NCBI GenBank assembly: GCA_038503075.1
Contig: JBCAML010000016.1
Coordinates: 1,488,001-1,552,000 of the forward strand
DNA: 64,000 nt
Direction: 5' to 3'
Source of the DNA: Gyromitra esculenta
Lineage: Eukaryota; Ascomycota; Pezizomycetes; Pezizales; Discinaceae
In this document: positions 47,305 through 59,300 of the stretch, piece by piece
Layout: the number at the start of each line of letters is the position of its first letter
Numbering within the stretch: position 1 is the stretch's first letter
Translations under genes and position numbers: made by a program
Notes under the pieces: generated by a model
Seen by the model: only the letters and a program-made list of their open reading frames with translations
What the model was told of the DNA's origin: nothing
The model's database searches: none

Positions 47305-49872
47305 ATGCCGTCATTTCTCTCTCGGCATGGCTCCAACCGGCTCAGAAAGGTCAGGAAAACTGGAGATGAGGGAGCAACTGGAAGAACGGAAACAGCAGAA
47401 TCAGGAACAGGAGGAGGAGGATTGGGGACAGGAGGTAGAGCAGGAGATCCAAAAACCAGTTTGGTTTCGTTTATTACAGTCTCCAACAAAAGCGACAGTG
47501 CCACCAGCAGTCTCAATAAAATCCAGCGTTCGGAATCGTTTAAGCGCCGCTTCGGTCTCAGCAGCATTTTAACGCGGGGGAAAAATAGAACTGGGACGGG
47601 GCAGGGAGCCGTTTCATCCCACGCTGGCGATGTACTGCGCCGGCCTGGTGGGCCCGGGCTTGGGGGAGAGCTCGAGGTGGGATCAAAAGATAGCACTTTC
47701 CCGGCAGCTACCTCAGCCCGGCAGCAATCGAAAGCTATCACGGCAACTGGTACCACCACTGCCACGACCACTGCTGTGGGAATTCTACGGTCATCCTCGA
47801 AAAAACTACATAAGGGACGGCCTAATACGAATAATTCCCTAACTCGAGTGATAGCTCCCGTAGTCGCGCCTCCCGCTGTTTCGCCTGTTCTATCTTCACC
47901 TGCAGAGTTCAGCTCGCAACAACAGCAGGACAGCATGGCAGCCACAGCCACGATGACTTCTGTCATGCAGCAACCCAAGCGACGGTCGTTCTCGCTCACG
48001 CTTACTGTGGATGAGCTACCCCGCCATATCTCTCAAGCTTCTTCATCGCCACCTCCTCCCATCCCTCAAACCTCAAAGTTCAATTCCTACACATCGTCGC
48101 CTGTTTCTCCGCCTGCCAATGAGAACCTCACACCCATGTCCGCCTCTGCCAATGATCCATACTCTCCTCTCTTCGCTTCCCCCGTGATTTCAAAAGCGAC
48201 CACTGTTGGTTTCTCCAGGCCAGCTTTAGTTGACAGTTCAAACAACCTGCCACACATGAGGCACTCTGACTATGTTAATTCTACATCATCCATTGGTACC
48301 CCAGTAGGTTACTATATCACTCCGAGTCAGACTCCGACACTACAAGACCGATATAATCGGGACTTTAGCCCCCCACCCGTGCCGACCGTCGTGCGTCCTG
48401 GACCGTCAACTCCCCCCCTCACAGAGCCACCAAACCCTTCTTCCTCCATCAAGAGAATCACGGATGGCACGACCCAATCTCAACCCCATCAAGCGAATGG
48501 CTCCGGTGTTCTGGTCTCTGAGGACAGACACTTTGACAATGGCCCTCCCACGCCTGCATCTTCTAACTCTTCCCAGAAAGAAAAAGACCCGAACCGGCGC
48601 GTCAACTTTGTTGAAGAAGCTCCTGAGACCTCAACTAGTCTTGTGCTTCTGAGAAACGGTGTCGGCAACGTGTATCCTAATACTCCACAGCAAAATCGAT
48701 TAGGTCCCCCCCGCCCTCTGCTTCCAGGTCGCCTCCTTAGCAATAATCCTCGAGGCTATGGCCCTAATTACCCACCATTCCGTGGTCCTCCGCGGGGGAG
48801 GTTGTTACTCCGCGGACCACCAAGACCGCCATCCCCAATTTACATGCCTCCCCCCGACATGAAGACTCACAGATGGTCCCCACTTAAACCTAATCAACTA
48901 GAATGCTCTGTAGGGCACAATATGGTGCCATTCAGGAACAAGCAACACAGCATTTTGTGCACAGTGTGTAGGGCGATGGAGTTTGAGGGTAGAGGAGAGC
49001 CCGTAAAACGGAGCTTCTACTGCAGCTGGTGTGCCGTCCGGATGTGTGGAAATTGTAAGGAAGAGTTAACGGGTGTTTGTCAAGGAAGACTGGTGGAGCT
49101 TTGGGACAGGACGGAAGAGAAGAGGAATGAAAATATGGCGATGATGAAAGAAGGCAAGCAAGGGCCAAAACGCGAGAGCGCAGAGCAAAAGCTTAATCAA
49201 GGAAGCAGCGAGACTTCTGTGTCGAGAATCAACGCTCCTGCGAATCCTGTAGACGTGGAGAGAAAGAATAGACCGCAGCAGGGGACACCACCTCGGGAAC
49301 AATCACAGCAACAGTCAATGATTCCACAAAAAACGAGGACTCCTCCACCAAAGCAGCTATTAGCTCCTCAATCACAACAACTCGCAGCTCCTCAACAACA
49401 GCAATCGAGATATTATCAGCCACTGCAGCCGGATACTTCACGGCAACAGTGGTCGAGAACTCCTCAACCACCGCAGTCAGAGACTCCACAGCAGCAACGC
49501 TCGAGAACTCCTCAATCCTCAGATCAGAGGCGCCAGCAGCAGCAACAGCAATTGGGTCAGCCCGGTCGAGGCCCTCCACCTCCGGAGAAACCAAAAGAAT
49601 ATGTATCAAGACAAGGAACACCGGCGAATCTGTTGGGTCCAACACGTCTGGGTTCATATCCACCACCAGTGCCTCAGCTTACTCAAGCAGAGACCGAAAA
49701 ATACCAACTTGTCGCCGTTCCTAGCAATCAGAAACCTCCATCGTCAGGCACAGTTGTCCTCGTCGGCGAGAAACAGAAGGAGCCGAGCATATTTGCTGCT
49801 AGTTTAAAGGGTAGTGTGACAAAAAAGAAGAGGGGCTGGCTTCATGGTTTTGGAAAGAAGAGGGATGCTTAG
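47305..49872 (+). CDS. Intronless disordered protein with a Cys-rich zinc-finger domain
   Basis: A single 855-residue frame starting at the ATG at 47305. The N-terminal 500 residues are Ser/Pro/Thr-rich and appear disordered, with a basic segment RRSFSLTLTVDELPRH and several Pro-rich stretches (PPPPIP, GPPRGRLLLRGPPRPPSP). At about 522-602 lies the only folded part: RWSPLKPNQLECSVGHNM, then CTVC, FYCSWC, MCGNC and a last Cys, that is C-x2-C-x17-C-x2-C-x4-C-x2-C with an upstream Cys and His. This resembles zinc-binding RING-like or C1-like folds. The C-terminus is Gln/Pro-rich and ends in a basic KKKRGWLHGFGKKR segment that might contact membranes or nucleic acid. I recognise the Cys domain type but no named family. 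Intronlessness is unusual beside its spliced neighbours. Confidence 0.78.
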   Translation: MPSFLSRHGSNRLRKVRKTGDEGATGRTETAESGTGGGGLGTGGRAGDPKTSLVSFITVSNKSDSATSSLNKIQRSESFKRRFGLSSILTRGKNRTGTGQGAVSSHAGDVLRRPGGPGLGGELEVGSKDSTFPAATSARQQSKAITATGTTTATTTAVGILRSSSKKLHKGRPNTNNSLTRVIAPVVAPPAVSPVLSSPAEFSSQQQQDSMAATATMTSVMQQPKRRSFSLTLTVDELPRHISQASSSPPPPIPQTSKFNSYTSSPVSPPANENLTPMSASANDPYSPLFASPVISKATTVGFSRPALVDSSNNLPHMRHSDYVNSTSSIGTPVGYYITPSQTPTLQDRYNRDFSPPPVPTVVRPGPSTPPLTEPPNPSSSIKRITDGTTQSQPHQANGSGVLVSEDRHFDNGPPTPASSNSSQKEKDPNRRVNFVEEAPETSTSLVLLRNGVGNVYPNTPQQNRLGPPRPLLPGRLLSNNPRGYGPNYPPFRGPPRGRLLLRGPPRPPSPIYMPPPDMKTHRWSPLKPNQLECSVGHNMVPFRNKQHSILCTVCRAMEFEGRGEPVKRSFYCSWCAVRMCGNCKEELTGVCQGRLVELWDRTEEKRNENMAMMKEGKQGPKRESAEQKLNQGSSETSVSRINAPANPVDVERKNRPQQGTPPREQSQQQSMIPQKTRTPPPKQLLAPQSQQLAAPQQQQSRYYQPLQPDTSRQQWSRTPQPPQSETPQQQRSRTPQSSDQRRQQQQQQLGQPGRGPPPPEKPKEYVSRQGTPANLLGPTRLGSYPPPVPQLTQAETEKYQLVAVPSNQKPPSSGTVVLVGEKQKEPSIFAASLKGSVTKKKRGWLHGFGKKRDA

Positions 49873-52233
49873 GTTTTTGTTGCGGGATCGACGGGCAAGG
49901 AAAGGTTTTTTTGAAACACATTTTCTTTTTATACTTTCTTATGATGGCATGATCTGATGAAGTTGATGTCCTCGCTATTTTGTTCTGTGAGATTTGACCT
50001 GGGACCTTCTTAATACTTTCTCTTTTTTGGACTCTAGGGATGGCTGGAGAAAAAACTCGAAAATTTTCGAAGTTGTGTTTTTTTATTATGGACTATTTTT
50101 GGTGTTTTTACATTTTTGGTATGCATTTTATGTCATAGTGTGGAACTAGCGGCACGGCAGAGGGTGAGACCACCCCCCCCTCGCTACTACACACTCCTTT
50201 GGGATACATTTCCTTTGTTACGGAATTTTTTTGATCCGGGTTCACTGGGAGGTTGTGGAATCCGGGTTTATATACACCATACACGCATGTGCTCACCGGG
50301 CGAGTTAATGTGTCATGATTTCGGCACTATTGTATAGATTTCTTTTGTTGACCTTGGATTGGCTCTTGGGATATATGTGAGATGTGGGATGTATTTAGAA
50401 AGACATGGGAGGGTGGGACTGGATGGTATATTTAGCGCTACAAGCAAAGATAATCGATATTTGAACAAGTAACGTTTTAAGGTTCTAGATGAGTGTGGGG
50501 TTAAGAGAGACGTGGAACAAAACGCCTCGAGGGGGATTGATGGCGAATTGGAGCTGGGGAGTTTGATCGCATGGTGTCACTGTCTATCACTCGTGGCATG
50601 TTGGGGCTCCATTAAGGTGGCGCTTTTTAGGATCTGGGGTGTGGCGAATTCCGGCCAGGGATATTTATTCTAGCTAGTGCCAGGGTATGATTGGTCAATT
50701 ATTACCCTACTCCGCATTCTTAATAGGTTTTTATGCTTATAAAAAATTACATCTATATTTAGAAAGATCGGTTGTGATCGTCAGGGAATTTGAGGCCTTT
50801 TTTTTTGTTCTTGGGGGTCGTCGATGTTTGGTATTTGATTGGTGGTGGAAATTAGGTTACCTGTAGGGCTGCGCAAACACAAATAGTTACTAGCCTGAGT
50901 GGCTGGGTTAGGCAGGTAGGTGGGAGTTTAGCCCCCAATCCGTGAAGATCGTTCCCCCCCTTTTTTTGGTGGAGAAACCTTGTTTGCTAGGTTTGAGGCT
51001 GAGTGTTAAATGTCATTTATTTTTCCCCGTTTGGGAGTTGGTCCTGGTGGCTGATGGGGTGATTGTGGGGATGTTGTTTATTTGCTGTGGTTCGTCCGTC
51101 TGTATAGTAGTGCAAAACGGTATTTCCTCGAGAAACACTCGTTTGGTTCTGGGGAACTGTGTGGCGATTTGGTCCAGCATTAACCCAGAGGTGCATGTTT
51201 TGGGGTACCGCATGTTGATGTTTGTTGTGCCAGTCGTATTCCCCTTCTGTTGGTGCTGTAGGATTAAATGCTATCTGATGATATTCACAAGCTCTCACTC
51301 GGAATCATTGGCTAGCTCAGGGCTATTTGTTTATTTATTTCTTTTGTGCATGTGTAGCTATAGGCGGGAGGAGCTGGTCCTGGGCGAAGATGAGTGGGGA
51401 AAATAATATTGGGCAACATGCAGTGACGGAACAGTGGAGTTTACCGCTCTGGGGGGCCGTCATAGAAATGATCTAAGACCTGTACTGTCTTCACGCCCCA
51501 ACCCCTTGTGTACGTGTATTTTTGTTTTCTTCAAACAAGATTTTGGGGAAGAAAAGGCAAGGCGGAGTGCACGTAGCCAGCGCCAGTATAAATAAGGGTG
51601 CCAAACCTTAGACCAAATAGGATCAGATGAACACATTCGTAGTTGGGCCCATACCTCTTAATTTCGGCGTCTCCCTACCAGAGCAGTAGAGCAGTCTCCT
51701 TGCCTCGGCGTTATTGGTCCCGGATCGCGTGTTTCCGTGTTGGCGCTTGGACTGTGGGGTTATCGTTTCCTCCATCATTGGTATTCATCTGTTCGTTTGG
51801 CGTATGCAGTCTCAAGGACAATAACACATCACCAACGCTCCCGATCTCCGTATCTATATCTCACCTCCTCAAATCCTCTTCGTTCCTTGCTTTCATCGGC
51901 CCCCTAGGCTCCTTTTGACTTGTGGTGATTTGATTGTGTCCAGCTCCTCCTTTTTAACCCGTTTTCTTTGGTCGTGTCTTAGCTATACATATATGCACCG
52001 TCTCCGTGTCCCTGCACCAAATATATGTCTGGGTGCTCTGGTCCGTTTGATATAACCCCACAATAATGGATCTGGATCACAGCTAATGCATTTAATTCGT
52101 CTCTATTACATAATGGTGATGTGGGTGTATCACTTTTTATCGGGCATGTGTATAATTTGTTAAACCGTTTGCTGAACGTAAAGAGTCTAACATTGCAATT
52201 GTGTTTATGACTACGTATCTACACTTCTCTACC
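49873..52233. other. Intergenic, GT-rich on the plus strand
   Basis: No supportable gene. A 154-codon plus-strand frame at 50942-51406 is unusually hydrophobic, but this follows from local GT-rich composition; it has no signal-plus-domain logic. The region is the shared 3' side of two convergent genes. Confidence 0.5.
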
Positions 52234-53062
52234 TTAAACTCTATCACTCCAGTCAACTGCATTTTTGTCGAACGAAATCTTCCAGCCACCTTGCTCGGAA
52301 CGCTTGACGAGGTTCCAATAAGTAGTGGCTGTGGCTGGTCCATCGATCCCGACGTACAATCCTCCATCGACTTCCGAAACTTGCTGCGTGAAGTAGAACC
52401 TTTTCAAGCAGTGTTAGTCGTGAGTATATATCCTAAGGAAAGGGTAAACAAATGAGGATAAATTTTCAGCTTACCTGAAGCCTTTCTTGCCATAAGTGCT
52501 TGCGAGGGATTCGATGATGTACGCAGTAGCCGTTTTTCCGATCCCGAGCGGAAGATACTTTGGAAGGTTTATCCAAGGGAGCGAGTTGCCGGTGTAAATA
52601 AAGGCTTTCGGAAGAGCTGAATCCAGCTTTTCCCAGCCGGCAACAGCTGCTTGTGCTGCTGCCCAAACACTCACCGTGTTGACGTTGAGCTCCTTGCTGA
52701 AATTTGCGGCGGGGAGCGATAGGATGTTATCATCAGAAGGGAAGGTCCCGGCCCAAGCTAATCCACTGGGTAAGTAAAAAAAAAGGTTCAATGTCGAGTA
52801 TGTTATAAGGGAGACAATTACCGTTGTAAACCACGACGTTCGGGGCCCCGCCGAGTGCTTGCTGAACCTCGGCGAATGCTTTCGGCACGCTCTCGGGATC
52901 TGAAAGGTCGAGTTTGATCGAGTGAAACCCAATCTCTTTGGCGATTGATAGGTTTGGATTGCGAGAAGCTGCTGCAACTTTATAGCCTTCGCTGATGAGC
53001 TTTGCTGCGACAGAGTGGCCGACACCCTCACCGGCTCCGAGGATAAACGCAATGAGACTCAT
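52234..53062 (-). CDS. Atypical short-chain dehydrogenase/reductase
   Basis: An NAD(P)-dependent oxidoreductase fold. Minus-strand exons 53062-52822, 52757-52475 and 52399-52234 give 229 residues. The cofactor motif GAGEGVGHSVA (9-19) and the following AAASRNP fit a Rossmann fold, with Arg favouring NADP. LDLSDPESV and VVVYNA correspond to the adenine-ring and NNAG positions. The catalytic region is unusual: instead of YxxxK the sequence reads YTGNSLPWINLPKYLPLGIGK, where a Lys follows a Tyr at a spacing of seven, as in a poorly studied fungal SDR group. The C-terminus (FTQQVSEVDGGLYVGIDGP, then YWNL) resembles that same group. All splice phases agree, with branch site CTAAC before the last exon. 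Enzyme activity may be altered; substrate unknown. Confidence 0.83.
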
Positions 53063-55141
53063 TTTTCGGATTTAAAAGTGGGAAGGTTAAATTTTGAGAG
53101 TAGTGATGTTATTGTATTTGTTTCTGGTGCTTTGGAGGAGGAGAGATATTGGGTATTGATGGGCTTGAGGAGTGCTCTCTCTTATAATCCGTCTGAACCT
53201 AGTGAGCCTACAGACAGACAGAAAGCCTTAAGCGATTGGGACAGGATATCGTGCGATCTGCAAACGATTGCAAATCAAGCACAAAATATCCACAGAGTAT
53301 CGCATCACCGCCGGTGTGTTTGTAGGATTATGAATATTTTCAAATAAGTGCTTTGTAATTCAAAAGCGTTAGAAATCAACTTTATGCACTGTAACGTTGC
53401 GTAGCGGTCTTGGCAACATCCTCCTCCCTGGGACAACCCAGTAAGCTTTATAACTTGATAAAAGACAATATTATGCCTTAGGTCATCTAGTTATTTGTTC
53501 GTTACGGGATGCCACCTTGGGTTTTAAGCTTAACGTGATAAAAATCTCGCGTAGCTAACTTGGTCTATCGATTCTATCCAGAATATTATTGAGTTTATGT
53601 CTCTGCTTTGTTCGTTGAAGAATGAGTAGTTGGTGGGGGCGAGAAGTGGGCACGAAGTTCTCGGTGACGCAGGGTTAAACGCTGTTGGCGGAGCTCCGCA
53701 TGTTACTTACTACCCAGTTGTCCAATTCGCCTGCACTGCATGCAGCTTCATCCAAGCCTCTAGCTTTTCTTTTCATCCAAGCACATATACACTTGGCTTG
53801 GTTATTGGGTATTGGTACATAGGATGAGACCACACTCGGATTTGATCCCATACTATCTCACTTTCTTAGCAATAGCAGCGGTGGTGATTAGATGGAAGGT
53901 TAGGTTGTGTTGCTTGGTTTAATTGGCACAGCTTCATCCGGATTTGCTTCACTTCGGTCTTTCACGTCGGATCAGTACTCCTTCAGCTTTCTCGCATCTT
54001 GCCTGCAGCTGGTGACCTGTTCAATTGGTAATTTCTTGTCCTTTTATATATTCTTTACCCTTGACATACCGTCTTTGCCTATTATTTATTCAACCATCTC
54101 TTGTTCGTTCTACTGGAAGCTGTGGAGTTATTTAAAAAAAAAAAAATCACAATTATCGCGATATATGACCCTCAGATACTACCTGGTACGCTTATTAGAA
54201 ATATATTGACGGTGGTATGTATGGGCTTTTACAAGAAATTAGTTTTTAGAAGTCTGACTCCCAACAAATACCTGTCTACTAGTTCGTTCGGGACGGATAC
54301 CCGTCCTATAGAATATGTTTTCCTCCTTCAAGTAATCAAGTTAGACCACCTAGCTTACGCGTAGGCCCTGTGTGAACGAAAACATCCTGTGATTCAAGGC
54401 TATAGACCATCTCCTAGATATTCATGCTGCTACAGAAGAATATGATACATCTAGAATATATTTTGGTTGGTAGTTCTTGTTGTTTATCCCAAGCGTACGG
54501 GAGAGATGAAGTTGGAACGGTCAGGATACCAAAAAAATAGCTTTTCATAGCTTGATCGCTGTGGCTAAATATCCGGACCGTTCCAAAATCACCACCCATA
54601 CGCTTGTATAAGGGTAAATACAAGAAGGCATGTATATGCACGTATTTAAGTCGGTAAAATGGAGAGCATGGAATTGGTGTTTTGCAAGTGATGGGAATGA
54701 AAGTGGGGGGTTTTTAACTGTAATTAGCTATAGAATATATATATCGCGAAATATTAATTTTATTTTGAAGTCTGTTTATGTGACCTAAAGTTTGCTAACC
54801 TTAATTACCCACACGTAGCTTAGCTATCCCGATCGATTCCCTAAAGAAAATACATGTACCTACCATGTAAACAGGTATCTGGAGATCTTATCTCTTGGAC
54901 AGGCCGTGCCTGTCTAGCTTACATGGATTTTAGATAACATGTATGTTATCATCTAACTCTATTTGGATTGAGAAGCCTTGCAATATTTAAATAAATAAAT
55001 TTCTATACGGGTTCATTCAATGGCCCGCCCACAAAAAAAAAAAAACACAAACGTGCAGACACTGGCCAAACCCACTTCCCCTAAATTACTATCTGAATTC
55101 ATCCGTACTGACAACCGCGAAAGAAGCCATAAAAACACAAA
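53063..55141. other. Intergenic
   Basis: AT-rich spacer between divergent genes, with a poly-A tract at 54133, a second near 55033 and a TACATGTA at 54851-54858. No gene is seen. Confidence 0.5.
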
Positions 55142-56331
55142 ATGTCATCAAGCATAGCGAATAACAGCGTTGCTGATGAGATAACAAACCAAAATCGAGC
55201 AGCTACCGGCCCTACCCTCCTCAACCTCACTTCCCATCTCCCAACGGACATCATTAGACGTGGCATGGATTCTATCCGATGGTCTCCCGTATACCTAGCT
55301 GCGTTAAAAATATCCGTCCAGGTGGGGATAGATTCTGAAACTATTCTCAAGTCGATCTCCTACAAAAAGACTTTCCGCTGTAATGGGTCTGCTAAGGCAG
55401 CTCTTATTAAGGCTTTGTCGCAGTCGGCGGTACTCAAGATCAAGCCGAAGTCTCCAAACTTCCTCGCGTGGGTCTCGCTGCAGATCTGGGATATTTTACA
55501 CGAACGTCAGACATGGGGGGTTCTGGGCCGCAATGTCTATACGATGCTTGAAAAAATGATATCATATATGCTTACTTATCTTAATAATTACTCTGGGATC
55601 AAAAAATTGGTTCGTGTGAATTTGAGGTGCGTACAGTCCTAGAGTTGCAAATTCTTTTGGTCCCTCTAACGAGGGTGAATCTGCAACGTAGAACTTATCC
55701 TGGAGGAGAAATTTACCTGTGCCATCGTGGGATCTCGGCCAGGCTCACATGTGCAGCGTCGCTTCACGTCAGACGCAGTCGACTTTCGGTTCCGGAGTGG
55801 TCACCGCCTATAGTGCCCATCGTTATGCCACACAAACGTGTTGACCATTATGCACAGGAAATGGCGTATCTTTTGTCTCTCGCACAACAACATTTTCTGC
55901 TCCCTGGCACCGAAGAGGATGTTTATCAGCCGTATCTTTTGACTATTCGTGGGTCAAAAATATCGATCGTCACAGCCGACATCGATTCTGGCTATCTCAA
56001 GTCGATTGACAATATCGAAGTACGAGAGGGAGGCCTGAAGGTTTCTGTTTCCCAGGAATTCGATATGGTGATCAAGGAGGACCGGGTGAAAATTGTGAGC
56101 GTCCTGGAGCACATGATTATGGGGTTGATAGCACGGGATTCTGATCAGCAGAAAATTAATAAGGAACGCGGAGAAGATATCAAGAGACAGAGGATTAAAG
56201 GAGGTGATAAACAAGAGGATAGGGTTGAAGGGGCTGGAGGGGGGGACAAGGGGGATGGGGATGGAAGCAAGAAAGAACGTAAAAGGCATAAACTGGATAG
56301 GATACTAAATGGATGTCAGTGGGTTTTTTGA
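55142..56331 (+). CDS. Hypothetical protein, unrecognised, lysine-rich tail
   Basis: Exons 55142-55626 and 55692-56331 give 374 residues. The intron (donor GTGCGT, branch CTCTAAC, acceptor CGTAG) joins the frames in the right phase; an earlier AG at 55673 is also in phase but too close to the branch site. The protein is mostly globular: helix-prone segments such as SPVYLAALKISVQVGID, NFLAWVSLQIWDILHE and NVYTMLEKMISYMLTYL, then strand-rich YQPYLLTIRGSKISIVTADI at about 239-258. The last 60 residues are charged and Lys/Gly/Asp-rich and contain a possible nuclear signal KKERKRHK. There is no signal peptide or membrane helix. I cannot name a family; length, codon content and splice logic argue that it is a real gene. 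Confidence 0.65.
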
Positions 56332-59300
56332 TGGTGTCTTAGGAGCTGACGCTGAGCATCCGTTTCATACTCGATCGTTATTTCTGTCGATATATCGAGG
56401 TAATGAAGGCAAGTATTTACTCGTATAGAAATTTACCAAGAACCTAGCTAGGCATAAATAGTCAAATGTTAGCCTAGAATATACCAGTAGAAATACATGA
56501 AGGTGTTCAGTTCAGCTCACTAGCAGCTCTATGGGCTCAATATCTTTACTTTAGCCACTCGGCTAGTACTGTATCTTTGAGGTAAGCATCTAATACTACC
56601 AGCGCATAGGTGGATTGTCGGGGAGCAAGCTCACTCGCTTTGGTACTCAGACCTTAGTACTACCTTGCAAGCCTTTCTTTGGAAACAGCGGTCAAGAGTA
56701 GGTATCGTAGGATGTTCAGTAGCATCTCTGCAGGTATTTGGTGCTGGGGGAGGACTTGAGATGACATTGAAAGGATGTGGTAGTTGGGCAGGTTCTGTCG
56801 AGTTCCGTAATCCCCTCAGGTGATCATCTGAGAGCTGAAGAGCTAACGGGTTTGCTAGCTCATAAACTAGCTGTGAGCAAAAGCTTGCTAATGATGTGAA
56901 AATCTTGTGTCATCTGCACGCTCCATGGCTAGGAACTGCCCAAACAGTTGGTTTCGCCATTCCCTCCCTTCGGGGAATCTGACCTAAAGAAGTAAAATAC
57001 TAAATTTAGCTTGGCAAGGGCTTGTAGTAGTAAATGATACACAGAACACGCTAGTTATCGGTATATTTTAACACCAGGCATAGGTCGTAGTATTCTTTAG
57101 CATGTCTGGTACGACTAGTGCGGTTGGGTGCTAAGCAAAGCAAATATAGCCTTGTTGGTTTGAATTAGTTGAAGCTCCTTTGAAACAGGTTAAGAAGGCT
57201 GTTATAGATTTCTGAGGCTGGAATTAGGTGAGTGTTGGTATGATCAAATCTCTGAGAAAAGGTGTAATCTTTATCTCGCCGGGAAGTGGCAGTTTCGGGA
57301 GTCATAGTACAGTGCAGTGGGAGTCCATACGATATCGGAGATACTCTTAAAACAGGATACTTCTCAAAGATCGCATACACATGTAATTTGCTGGGCGGCT
57401 TGGCTAAATTCCATGAGCTTCTCAGATATTAGGATTTCTAGGCCTGGATATGAATGGCTTAAATCTTTCTAGAAACTTAGTACAATAGGATAGAAATTTT
57501 TCACTTATTCACGAGTCATTTTTCATACACTATTATTATATTCAACGGATAATCCAAGACCTTAAACCGGAGGATGGTGTCGGAAAGAGTCGAATGGAAG
57601 ACTAGAAGCACGTGATCAGGCCTATTGGCAGTGTGCGCAATCGGGATGCTAAATACACACCAACCACTCATTCACCCAGCGCACTTCTAGTCCCATCAAC
57701 GTACTATATATACTATTTACTTGCGCCCAAACCGTTTTCATCGGATCGGCTCTAGAAAAGTACTAGCGCCGGGTCATATCTTACTAACTTGCACGATTGC
57801 CTTTTTCAATGCTATTCTCTTGCAAATCCTCTGATTCGGGCCTCTGGCTTATGCGCCAAATATAACTCGAGACCTCCTTGCCTTAGCCTTATCAAACTCC
57901 GAACAAGTTTCGGGGCATAAACTGACTCCTGTCAACTCTCCAAGCCTTGTTTTCAAGCCTCCGTTTGCGCGATTGTGCCAAGACTCACGTGGCAGCACTC
58001 GGCTCCGGTCCAGGCAGAAGACTTGTAGACTAGTAAGCTGCGAATTCTGAATTAACCAGAATCACTCAGTCGTTCGCTGAGAAGCAGTAGATGTAGCTTG
58101 CGCGTAAGAATCATATCTATAATCCGGACTACGAATCTTTTTATATGTGTTGCCAACGCCACTGGCACCAGCCTCAGTCCACGTGGAGACCAGATGACGC
58201 AGGGTATATTTCCAGAAAACCTGTTACGCGCCGGTCGCTTACACCTTACCTCCGTCGATATTTAAGGTTTTATGACGTAGTTTTCAGGTCCAATCATCAG
58301 ACTTGGTTATTCGAAGGGCCACAACTCCGATCACGGGTAATGCAAGGCTAGAAGCGAGATCTTTGGAACGGAAGCTTTTGGCGGAAGATTACCTCCTTGC
58401 CACGGAACCAATTCTCTCGCTTTATCAAACCCTGTTCTATATTCTCCTCATACAGTAGTCACAGTGAGACTTGGAGGCTAGACAAGTTTTATAGTCAAGT
58501 GAGCCTATATTATAGCCCTTCCTACCCATCTCTTAAAGCTACGAAGGTTTCTCTTCGAAGCGCTCACGTTCGATCTGCTGCAACCTCATAGATACTGCTC
58601 TGGCATAGACACTGCTCTAGCATAGATCTCCGCCAGCATGCTTGCCTCCAAGACACCCTCTGAACCTTCCTTCGTTGAGAAACTCAGAGCATGGGAGTTG
58701 ATCCGTGAGACTAGGCCTCTTCCTACAAACGAACAGATTCGAAGAGCTATCCGCCAGGATATGTATGCGCAACGGCTCTTATCCTACAGGGTACTGAACT
58801 GCGAACGGGTGGGGGTGGCGGGAACGCGCTTCGTGGAGATCTTTTATGGGCCGGGATGGTCATGATATAGCTATCATACCATGGAGCTAGGACGGTTGGT
58901 AGTTAAGGAGTGCTTTTTGGGTGCTATGTTTGGTTCTATGGGTTTTTGGTAGTGGGCTTGGTGGTTAGTTTACTCTCCTTCGATTCGTCTAGCGTTCATT
59001 TCTAACTTTGCAATTCTAGAGAATTAGGTCATCGGGCTTTCTGATAACCGATGGGACGGCTGGATTAGGGGTAGCGAGAAAGGACAATGGTTAGACCAAC
59101 AAGTTTTTCGACTGTCTTATCAAGAATCCTCGCAAACTACGGCTGGAGGAGTCTGAACAACTTGTAATTGAAGACCTCCGAGGCAGCGATTTCACCTAAA
59201 CTCGATACGATTCTTAGCAAAGTCTTGGTGTATTTCCGGTGGGCAAGTAAACTACAGGGTTGGGTTAGTTGCTGGGTTAGTTGCTAGCTAGCTTTATTAA

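Noticed and set aside
50942..51406. 154-codon hydrophobic plus-strand frame resembling a membrane protein
   Set aside because: GT-rich composition produces Val, Leu, Cys and Phe codons; no family motif or conserved architecture is visible.
53825..53850. Minus-strand GGATCAAATCC resembling a tRNA B box
   Set aside because: The flanking bases do not form a T-stem and no A box or acceptor stem is found.
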